From NCBI GenBank assembly GCA_037043015.1, contig CM073328.1, positions 7,675,409-7,739,408 of the forward strand: 64,000 nucleotides of DNA, written 5' to 3'. The position numbers were made by a program, and so were the translations under genes. Within the stretch, counting starts at the first letter, position 1, and each line of letters starts with the position of its first letter. This document shows, one piece after another, positions 32,868 to 42,651 of this stretch. A model generated the notes under the pieces. It saw only the letters and a program-made list of their open reading frames with translations, did no database searches and had not been told where the DNA came from. The DNA is from Bryum argenteum (Eukaryota; Streptophyta; Bryopsida; Bryales; Bryaceae).

Positions 32868-35800
32868 ACCCCACCCGAAGAAATCATTCCGGATACACAG
32901 CCTTCGCGCGATATTGATGATGTCGACGAAGGGGATACGATTTTGGTTGGAGAGGCTCCAATTGTTGGATCTGCCGGAGAACCTCCTTTACCCCCTGATA
33001 TTGTGCAGATTGGGGCTGTTGATATGCCAAGTCATTTGGCTGAGATGGATCCCATGTGGAGTGCCGATGAGTTACGAGCACAACACAAGGGAAACTCCAT
33101 CAACACCATATCGAGGTTGAGAATAAAACCTGTTGAGAAATCTCGACTACGTATTTCCCTCTGTCGCCTCTCTTGTTACCCCAAGGTTCGTCCCATTATA
33201 GAAACAGATGTTTGCAAGTTGGCAAACGAGTTTGTCAAAGGCTACCGAGAAGGCGACCGCGTTCTATATGTTTCTCCCTTCAGCAAGAACGGGAAGCAGC
33301 GGTTGGTGAAGGACGATGATGCGGTTTGGAATAACCCTCATTGGAAAGCGGCCAATGATCGGTTCGAAATCACGTTGCAAGCCGACCCGGACCTTTGCCA
33401 ATTCAGTGGAAAATACTTCTACGTCTATGAGGGGAATCATCGCGTCACTGCTTGGATGCGATACATTGAGCAAATGCGCCGAGATGATCCGGATTGGTAT
33501 TTCTTTGTCGACTGCATTGTCATTGACGGACGTGCAGAATACAAAGTACTAATCGACGCGATGAACGATATCAACTGGTGAGTTTGATTTCGTATAATAT
33601 TCTTTCAATTTTCTCTTTTTCACACACTCTGGACATCTATTGACTCACTTTCTGAACAGGTCTACAGAGCATGATCATGTCGAAGATAGCCTGCCATCGA
33701 GGCTGCAACGCATGCGCAAGTTTGGCAAGATGCCACTTGAAGAATGGAAACTCCTCATCTCTACTGAGGACTGGAAGTACTGTTACACTGCAAAAGATAG
33801 GCTGAGGCCATCTTGGTACTTTGTGACTAAAGACGTCTTCATCAAGTTCCTCTACGCGGTGCGTCTTTAACCATATCTTCTGCATTGATTAATTTCCAAC
33901 TAGGCTTTTTTAGTTCGCTAACATGCGTTCTGTGATCGTCCAGAGGCAATGTGCTAAGGTTGCCGACGAAGCCCAAGCCCAGTACTACGAAGACACTCCC
34001 GTAGACGGGAGGACAACGCAATGGACGAGGCTCTCAAGGCTGAGATTAAACGAATCCGACAAAAGGATTTCGACAAGATGCTTGCCATTGCTAATCCAGA
34101 GTTAGGAAAAGCATTTGAACAAGAGGTATGTATTCGCTCAACGGTTTTCAGTGTTTACTATTGATCCCTTGTCGACACCCCTCTTTTTAAATTCTAAATC
34201 TCTTTAATGTATTGCGATGTAGATCAATCTTCATTACAGCCATCTCAAGGATCCCGAGATGTCTCTGGAGCGCCTCCAGAAGGTCGCCACCACCAACGTT
34301 TCGAAGGAAGTTAAAACAATGTGGCTTCGTTGGTGGAACAACACTCCGGCGTTCTGACGTAGTGTTCGCTTTCCGGACCCAGTTGAGATGAAGGGTAGGG
34401 TGTTGGAGGCATGGCTTGCTCGTGCAGCACTTTGGTCGCAGGTACTTAATATCATGTCCATCAGATGCGTTACAACATTATGTCCATACCAGTTACACTA
34501 AACGTTACTAACTTCAAATTGTTGACTTCAGTTATCGACGTATCTGAAGGAGGAGGTGGACAAGTTCTTCAAACAAGAGAATCCCCACATCCCGAACCTT
34601 GACGCCGTTTTGATGCCCGTAGAGTACGTCGAAAAATGGCGTCTTCTATTATGGGATAAGGCTTTTGATGCTTACGTAGGGCCCAAAGCCAGCCCTAAGT
34701 TCATTAAAGGCTCCCACATCGACAAGATTGGCGGTGGAGCTCAAACTAAGAAGAGACTGATGTTGAGGTTCGAGCACACCGATGCATATTGTCTTGTTTC
34801 TTAACTTCAAATTCATCCAAATATTTATACTCCTTGTGATTGTACTCCTGGCAGATATCTCAAACAGGAGCTCGTTGCTAAGGGTGGTCTCGATACTCTG
34901 GGCATTCTATCTGAGTTTCAAGTCCCGTACTTGAAGAAAAAACCGATGTCGGTTTTTCCAATGATCAGAGGCAGCGCTTCAAGATGGCTTTATTGTTGAC
35001 TGGTGGTTGGTTTCTGGAGTCTCAAACCCACCATGTTCACAAGGAAGAGAAGCATCTTGTGCAGTTTGCGGAATCGGTCGATGCTGCTCCTGTGGCTCTA
35101 CAAATTGATGATGATGACGATGATTTCTGCATGCTTCCAGGCGCTCCACCTCCACCCCCCCCCCCCCCGACTGCACCAAAAGGTAGAGATAATGCAGGTG
35201 GCAATCGCAAACGTCGCAAAAAAGAGCCTACCCCTGAGCCAGAGGAGGAGGACCAAGATGAGGAGGTGGAGGAGCACGAAGAGAATGACGACGACGAGGA
35301 CGGAGAGCATGGAGATGCTCCCCTTCCCGATGAGCTTGCAGGTGGTGCATATTCAAATGTATGTACATTACCTTCTCCTAATATACTTTGTCATTTATCT
35401 AACATGTGCGCTTGTATCTACATTGCAGTTCAAAGAGAAGTTGATATGACACAGGCTTCCCAAGGGACGGTTGTCAACAACGGTGGACATGGTGTAAGAG
35501 GTCCAGCTGCCTCAAAGAGGCAAGCAGTTCTGCTAGGAAGGCATGCTCGAGGGTGGACACAAGCATCTGATGGTGGGGTTTCGAATGTGGGATCTACTCC
35601 TCCATCGTCGTCAGCCCCTCGTGAATCCCCTCTGTCACATGGACCGACGCAATCTAATAGACCCATGCGTCCCATAGTCATTCCCAAACATGTGGGTAGT
35701 ACTTCCTCTTCTCCTACAACTGTGACGCTCCCTATGTTCCTTGAGAAAGGAGACACGGCGGCCTTGGTTGAGCAGTCTACAAAGGGTGCAGGCTGGGTAG

Positions 35801-37211
35801 ACGCTATTCAGGCTATGGTTCAACACATCAGGAAGGTGAATCCCTCTCTAACAATGGATTGATTTCTTAGAGAAGTTACTCGATTATGCTTATTGGTTTC
35901 TAATTTCTTTGTGTCTAATCCACAGATTGGAAAGGGTAGAGACTACCCTTGCGAGAAGATGGAATACAAGCCCAATCACCCCGGGATTGACCTTATCTTT
36001 GCAGACGTCCCGGAGAACTTGCCCGTGCTTGGTGTCTCGCCGGCCGAAGTTCCCGCCTGGAACAAACGACCGTCGTATTACTTCGAGTCTGTGTTTGTCT
36101 TCGCCTCATACCATTTGACTGACCTTGGGACTATCCTTATTATGCACCCCAAGGACGTCAAAATTGACCGCATCCTACATGATCGTGCTAGTACTTACAA
36201 TTTCCGGCTTGTGCGAGAGTGGTGGGCTTATAACCCACTTCCTTTGGTTAGACCTGGCGCTACCGCAAGAGAGGTAAACTTCTAATATTGCACTCGATTC
36301 AATCTCTTATTTCAACTTTACGTTTTCTTATTTTGAATTGCTTATTGCAGACCCATAACTTTACCATCAAGGTGTATGCTCGTAAGGACTTCGTGAAGAT
36401 GTTCAATATACGACAGGTGGCGCAAGCATACGCAGGAGTCGCGATCATACCTGACGAGGATGACATGGTCAGTAACTTTGCTGACGCAACTTCCATCACC
36501 TACCGCACTAACGGGAAGCCGTGGCGCGGCGCACGGGAGAAGGATCCGTCGTTTTTGCAGTGCTTCGTGGATTGCCTCACGGACGATGGAGGAATCGTGT
36601 TTGACTTCAGCGCTAGTACAGGTAACAATTTGACAACCCATTTATAAGCAGTTTGCAAATTCATATTCTCAATGCTCATGTGGATTTCCAAATGCGCAGG
36701 TGCTTCAATCATCGCATGTGCACGCTCCAATCGTCACCTCATAGCTTTTGAGGCAGATGAGGAGATTTTTGATGGCCTGTTGGCGACCTTCAAACACCCT
36801 AAACCGTTCGAAGAAGAGAGTGGGGAATCAGCCTCTGGTGACGATTACGACTCCGATGAACCGTATCTGAAAAAGCCTCGCACTTATATTGGTGTGTACT
36901 CAATTCACTTCATTGACTTTTTTTTATTTCAAAGTCCGTACTACAATCAGAGCATTGACTGGTTATGATTATTTAGCTATGCAGGCATCTCAAGACACTT
37001 GACTTAAAACGCTCATCTCATCAATAGCCCACCTCCCACACTTGTTCTACCCTCTTATGCGGAGCATGTTGCTCGGGCATTCGTCGCGGCTCCAACTCCT
37101 CCTGTACCGAATGCTTCACGCCGACGCTTTAGAGCTGGTGTGCTTAGGTACATTGATTTAGAGGCAGATCAGTGTGACCACCATTTTAATGGTGCTTCAC
37201 CTTCATCGTAG
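32868..37211 (+). pseudogene. ParB-like/amino-methyltransferase-like gene, outer copy
   Basis: Exons inferred from GT-AG signals conserved with the inner copy: 32868-33577, 33660-33858, 33944-34125, 34223-34441, 34532-34767, 34855-35835 (with possible internal introns near 35340-35430), 35926-36273, 36351-36621, 36700-36892 and a last exon ending at 37211. ParB/Srx-type domain: ISLCRLSCYPKVRPIIETDV, FYVYEGNHRVTAWM, FFVDCIVIDG. Methyltransferase-like part: HPGIDLIFADVPENL (motif IV, expected DPPY replaced by DVPE), YYFESVFVFASYHLTDLGTIL, NGKPWRGAREKDPSF, then GIVFDFSASTGASIIACAR (motif I) and NRHLIAFEADEEIFDGLL. A poly-Pro and acidic linker lies at 35140-35340. Lesions are a frameshift in exon 3, TGA near 34356 and a frameshift near 34940. 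The C-terminus resembles 'FxGxG...R-x-i-g-x-E-x-d' of N4/N6 methylases. Activity is doubtful because both catalytic motifs are degenerate. Confidence 0.62.
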
Positions 37212-38162
37212 TGTGTTTATTTTTTTTACTATTTCAGAGATGACTATGTGAGGCCAACTCTCATGAGTTGCCTTACCCAACAAGTCATTACTTTCATGTG
37301 TTTTACATTATTTTCAATATATGTGTCTTTGCCCTAAACCGTATTTAAAAATTTCAAAGTCCAATTCTGTACTCAATCTATATGTTGGATTCACTTGTCA
37401 TACCCCACTATTTCAGATGACATTTAAAATTCTAAAATGTATACAAGGTCTTATAGGTCAATGCTTCCCTAAATTTGTCAATGTCTATAGGAGCCTCTAT
37501 TTTGTCCCTATTAGCTCACGATAGCTTCCTTGTGCGCAACGCGATGCTCAAACGAGCTCAATGGAGATCGAACCCGGACCTTCGCTATGCCATCGTTATG
37601 TCTAAACCATCCACTACATTAGAGTAAACGATGAGACAGTTTCTATTACTGATATTTGAATTATATAATCCTTTGCCATTTATTATTTTTCCTTTATCAG
37701 GACAGTTTCGAACATGCGCAATATTCCTTGCCGGGATTGTGTGAGCATCGTGTTACACAAGAGGCAACTATTCAAGGATGTAGTATAGATCTCTAGGGTT
37801 CTTTGCTTGATGACGTCAGCCCTAATTTATCCTTAAACCAAAAATCCAAAAACAAGTTTTATAATAACCTATGACATATGTTCGATTTAACCTTGAAATA
37901 GTCATGCCTCCAAATAATTCACAGGTTCATCAATATGATGACATCAGCCCTACTTTCAATATATTCACATAAAATCTTCAAGACAATACAAATGAAATAT
38001 TTTTGCAAGGTGGGACCCACATTTAAAGAAGACCCAACACCACGGAATTAGGGACCATAACCCCTAAAAATAGACATTTTAAAATAGTACAGTACAAAAT
38101 TGAGTGGTAATAGGGTTCTTTACTTTTTTTTAAAAATGTTATAAAATAGTCAAAATTGTCCC
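37212..38162. other. Right subterminal region of outer MULE
   Basis: No gene. It contains a degenerate tRNA-like segment (37564-37619), TGATGACGTCAGCCCTAA near 37809 and a TGATGACATCAGCCCTA variant near 37938. The first resembles the inner copy's 26312 region. The rest is AT-rich. Confidence 0.45.
37564..37619 (-). repeat. tRNA-derived (SINE-like) segment
   Basis: On the minus strand a B-box-like GGGTTCGATCTCC (37564-37576 complement) lies about 35-40 bases after an A-box-like TAGTGGATGG (near 37608-37619 complement). No acceptor stem or anticodon arm could be folded by eye, so this is a SINE head or tRNA relic, not a functional tRNA. Confidence 0.35.
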
Positions 38163-38217
38163 GTCACCGCTCTACGCTCACCGCCCACCGCTCTACGCTC
38201 ACGCCTCTACATTCCCC
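38163..38217 (-). repeat. Right terminal region of outer MULE
   Basis: GTCACCGCTCTACGCTCACC... ending ACATTCCCC is the inverse of the left end at 124-180. Confidence 0.75.
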
Positions 38218-38227
38218 CCGGTCGACC
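38218..38227. repeat. Target site duplication, right (outer MULE)
   Basis: CCGGTCGACC, identical to 114-123. The gypsy reading frame resumes from here. Confidence 0.9.
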
Positions 38228-41200
38228 CACTGGCACCCAACGGCCACGACAGAGGACACAGAATCCGACATTACCCAGGGTCGATGCCTGTCGATGACGC
38301 CCCAATCCAGGACAAACTCCAAACCATGGACATAGCCCATTGGAGCCATAACGAAGCAGATCGCCTCGACCTCGTCAATGTCGGCACCTCGGCCGACCCT
38401 AAGCTCCTCAAGCTCAACACCAACATCCGACCCGAACTCAAGACCGCAGCGACGGCCTTGTTTGAGGAATTTATCGACGTGTTTGCTTTCTCCTACAACG
38501 ATCTCCGCGGCATCCCAGAACAGGTCGCGACGCACCGTATCGAGCTCGACCCGACAATCTCCCCCAGCCACCAAGCCCGCTACCGCATGAATCCCAACTA
38601 TGCCAAAGCGGTCAAGGACGACCTCGAACGCCTCCTCGCCGCCGGATTCATCGCTCCTGTCGACCAGGCGTCCTGGCTGTCCTCCATTGTCGTAGTGCCC
38701 AAGAAAAACGGCAAACTCCGCATTTGCGTCGATTTTCGTCGACTCAATGCTGCTACCAAGAAGGACCCCTACCCCTTACCTTTTACAGACGAGGTCCTCG
38801 ACGCGGTAATCGGGTACGAGGCGTATTCTTTTATCGACTGCTTTTCGGGCTATCATCAAGTCCGCATCCACCCGACAGATCGCCCAAAAACAGCATTTAT
38901 CACTGAATGGGGCGCCTATGTTTGGGTAGTGATGCCCTTTGGATTAAAAAACGCACCCCCAACCTACCAACGGATCGTCAATCAGGTGTTTCGTGAGTAC
39001 CTCGGTGACTTTATGAAACTATTTCTCGATGATTTCAGTGTCTACAGTGACATCGACTCTCACCTTCCAAAGCTCCGACTAGTGTTCGAGCGCTGTCGAC
39101 AGTACGGGGTTAGTCTGAACCCAGAAAAGTGTCTTTTTTATGTCTCCTCCGGAGTCATACTTGGATACATTGTCGGCAAAGAAGGCAAGTTCCCAGACCC
39201 CAAGAAAATCCAAGCCTTGGTCGACATGCCGGCCCCAAAAGACGTCAAGGCTATACAAACCTTCAATGGGTTAGCACAATTCAACCGGTGCTTTATTAAG
39301 AACTACGCCGCCATCATGGAGCCGATTACTCGCCTCACCCGGAAAAACGAACCCTTCGCATGGACGACCGAGTGCGAAGAAGCTTTCAAAACTATTAAGA
39401 AGCGCTACAGGTCTGCCCCGATTCTCATCGGTGTCAACTGGTCGCTCGACTTCCATATACACACCGACGCCTCCGACATTGCGGTTGGCGCCCTCCTGGC
39501 TCAGAACCCGACCGGCAAAATCGACCAGCCCATCGCCTACGCCTCCCGACTCCTCAGCAAAGCCGAGAAGAACTATACGACTACGGAAAAGGAGGCACTT
39601 GCCATGGTATATGCGGTAAATAAATTCCGACATTACCTACTTGGCAATCGATTCGTGTTTTTTGTTGACCATATTGCTCTTCAATATTTAATCAACAAAC
39701 CACAAGTGTCGGGTCGACTTGCTCGCTGGCTGTTGCTGTTTCTTGAGTTCGATTTTACAGTAGTCTACAAGCCAGGCAAGACCCACGGCATTGCTGACGC
39801 ACTGTCACGAAATGAGGGAGCGGAGCCCGCTATCGGCATACCCGACCAAACGACGGACGCTCAGCTGTTCTCGGTCGACCCCGACTGGTCCCAGCCGATC
39901 AGTGCCTATTTGCGGCACGGTACGTTTCCACCATCGATGACAAAGGAAGAACGCAAACGCTTGGCCCACAAAGCCATCCCTTACCAACTCATCAAGAACC
40001 GACTTCACCGACTCGGCAAGGACAACCGACTTCGCCTGGTGTTAAACGTCGAGCAGAGTTGGGACATACTCCAGGTGTTACACAAAGGCAATGCAGGCGG
40101 CCATTTTTCCCACGACATCACGGTTCGCAAGATCCTCGACGCCGGATACTGGTGGCCAACCCTGTTTCGCGACACCATCGACTACTGTCGCAGCTGCCAT
40201 CAGTGCCAACTCTCGGGGGGCCTCCCAAAGACAGTCACTTCCAAACTCATTACTCAGCTCCCAGCCAAACCCTTCATGAAGTGGGGACTCGACTTCGTCG
40301 GACCTGTCAAAAAAACCCGACATACAGCCTGTCGGTACATCCTTGTGGCAACGGATTACGCCACTAAATGGGTGGAAGCCAGAGCCCTCCGCGGCAATAC
40401 AGCCAAGGAAACCGCTCAGTTTCTTTACGAAACTATTCTCACACGCTTTGGGTGCCCCCTACACCTCGTCAGCGACCAGGGCTCGCATTTCATCAATTCG
40501 ACAATCCAGGCGCTGACTGAACATTTCCTACTTCGATACACCACGTCTACCACGTATTACCCTCAAGGCAACGGCCAAGCAGAATCAACCAACAAAGTCA
40601 TTGTACGAATGCTCCAAAAGCTCGTCAATGACAACCGCAATGATTGGGATGTCCAACTCCACACCGTGCTATTCGCCTACCGAACCGCTTATAAGGTCGT
40701 CATAGGACATACACCCTTCCAGTTGGTGTACGGCCTCACCCCCCTCATGCCAACCGAATACATTGTGCCGACCAGCAGGTCGACTGACCCAGCCGACTTC
40801 ACAACAAGGCGGGTACTGGCAGCTCGAACCCTCGACCTCGAACGCCTAGACGAGACACGCCTTCACGCGGCCGCGCAACATGGTACCCGACAATGGAACC
40901 ACGCCCAATGGGCCAGCACCCACAACCCGTCGCACCAATATCACTTGGGCGATTACGTCGTGTGGCACCCTAAAGGTGCAAACGTTCATACGGGCAAACT
41001 CCGCAACAAATGGTTCGGCCCCTATCGAGTTCAATACGTACTCCCCAACAACACGGTTCTCCTGGTCAGCCTCCAACATTTCGACCCCGACCCCGTTGTT
41101 GTCAACATCAACAAACTCAAGCTGTACCGACTCCCCCACGACTCCCCAGCGTGTACCCTTCCAACTCCTGCCCTCAGTAAATCCGAAATCCAAGCATGGA

Positions 41201-42651
41201 GGCCGACAAACGAAGACGACTCGACACTCACAGACTCGATCCTCGTCAGTCGACTCGACGGGTCAACCCGACCAGCTGGTCAACGACCGCCGCCAAATTT
41301 ATGGCCAGCGCGCCTGAATGTCACATCAAGGCGCCAACCCGAATTCGAAATTCGGGTACTTACATCCATGGCGGCCCACACTCCTCCTCTCCTTCCACTG
41401 CGCACGCCTTTCGCATTCGATCCTGCCGCCGACACTATCGCCGCATCAATCCTTCACGAACTGCGTTTCGCGCAACCTCGAGAAGGGAGGGAGAATAGCC
41501 TCGAGAGTGAGAGCAGGGAAGCGCAAAAGTTTGCGCGAGCGTTTTGCCAGGGCCGCCCTTGCGGGAGTCAACCGCGTAGTCTCGGCCACAATCCATTTCG
41601 TCTCGGCAGTAGTTCAGTGAAACTTCTACATAAGAGAGAGCGCGGACGCAGTCAGCCACGAGAGATTCCACGAGTGTACAGCCGACCATTAGGGTTTCGA
41701 GTGATCCGCAAGCGCATTCGTTCAGCTGTAGGTTGTCGAGTTTCTCGAAAAGTCGGTGTTGGGGTTTGCTGGGCGCAGGTTTCACATACGCGAATGACAT
41801 TGACGAAGCAGACCGACCCCCTGAGGAGGCACATGGCGGCCTGGGCAAGCGCCGAACCAGTGCCGATAAGGATGCGGTCGGGCCGATACAAGACCCTGTC
41901 GAATCAGCCGATGAAGTCGATGGACGCCTGGTACAAATTCGCGCTAGCAAACCCGACGGAGCTGGCCTTTATGCGTAGCATTGGCGTAGAAGAGTTTGCC
42001 ACACTCCAGTGGAATCACCCCGACCGTGCCCCCCGCATGACCCTCATCGAAGAGTTCATCAACGCCGCAGTTTTCGTCGGCAACACTATTCAGGCCCAGG
42101 TCCGTGATCAGTTCGTCGAGATCACGGCCGCGACAATCCACGAGCAACTGAAGTTGCCATTTGGATCAATCCGGACTCACCTACCACAGGAGGAATGGAA
42201 GGAAGGCCTCTGGGATAACTTCTCAATGGCAGGACCCGGTAGTGAAGGCTACACGATCAGCAAGGTGGCCCGCAGGGACCTCCACCCGCGCCTATACGCC
42301 TTCATCAACGGCCTTAATTTCAAACGATGCCTCACTTACATCAGCAAGGAGACTTTGGCGCTTATGTGCACAGTCGAAACCTTAGCCGCACGGGAAGAGC
42401 GCTGGGATTGGGCGACGTGGATGTTCTTAGCCGTGCGCACCGACGCCGAGTGGCTTCAGCAGACCAACTCGTCCAGCTGCCCATCTGCAGAGGTACTGGA
42501 CTACCTCTTAGATCATTGGTTCCGGCCACCACAGTCGGATACGAGCACCTCTCGGTCGCTTCACAGCAGACGGCCGACCGCCGTCGCGCCACGGAGAACA
42601 GCGCGAATGGTTTCAGCGGCCCCAACTACATTAAATACCACGGGGGATTAG
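38228..42651 (+). CDS. pol: Ty3/gypsy pol (RT, RNase H, integrase) reading into an extra ORF
   Basis: An open frame from the MULE boundary to the stop near 42651; the first in-frame ATG is at 38284. Domains numbered from that ATG: reverse transcriptase at about 80-270 with KKNGKLRICVDFRRLN and catalytic FLDDFS (about 247); RNase H with HTDASDIAVGALLA (about 390) and TTTEKEALA; integrase HHCC finger HKGNAGGHFSHD...CRSCHQC (about 600-640), core D-D-E (GLDFVG, SDQGSHF, GQAEST; about 670, 730, 766) and a GPY/F module (KWFGPYRV, about 910). No chromodomain was seen. Past about residue 980 the sequence turns leader-like, and from an in-frame ATG at 41794 an accessory ORF begins in the same frame (TLIEEFINAAVFVGNT; FVEITAATIHEQLKLPFG), similar in feel to plant retrotransposon aORF proteins. 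The frame has no internal stop, but the 38-kb MULE splits it from gag. Confidence 0.88.
41480..41793 (+). promoter_or_regulatory. Possible internal leader/promoter before the gypsy extra ORF
   Basis: Between the integrase C-terminus and the ATG at 41794 the translated frame is Arg/Ser-rich without domain character. The DNA contains a TATA-like CTACATAAGAGAG near 41627 and resembles a 5' leader. This suggests separate expression of the accessory ORF. It is only suggestive. Confidence 0.3.

Larger units (their letters stand above)
124..38217. mobile_element. Outer Mutator-like element, 38.1 kb, inserted in gypsy pol
   Basis: The element starts GGACGTTACTTGGG and ends ATTCCCC. The two ends are weakly inverted (both contain CGTGAGCGTAGAGC in inverted orientation, about 14 bp in) and carry short GTGAGCG-like tandem units. 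An exact 10-bp duplication flanks it. Without the nested elements (inner MULE 16.8 kb, solo-LTR-like insert 5.0 kb) it is about 16.3 kb. Minus strand: transposase pseudogene 536-9428. Plus strand: small gene 26749-27551, then an intron-rich gene 29195-37211 encoding ParB-like and methyltransferase-like domains. The two sets are transcribed divergently from a central promoter at about 9430-9713 plus 26544-26748, which is where the inner copy landed. Sequence lesions in both gene sets suggest this copy is no longer autonomous. Confidence 0.88.

Noticed and set aside
21624-37211. Bacterial or phage contamination suggested by ParB and methylase motifs
   Set aside because: The domains are spread over many GT-AG exons conserved in two copies and lie within MULE termini with target duplications.
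37526-37635. Functional tRNA gene
   Set aside because: Box-like words are present, but no cloverleaf with acceptor and anticodon stems could be formed by eye.
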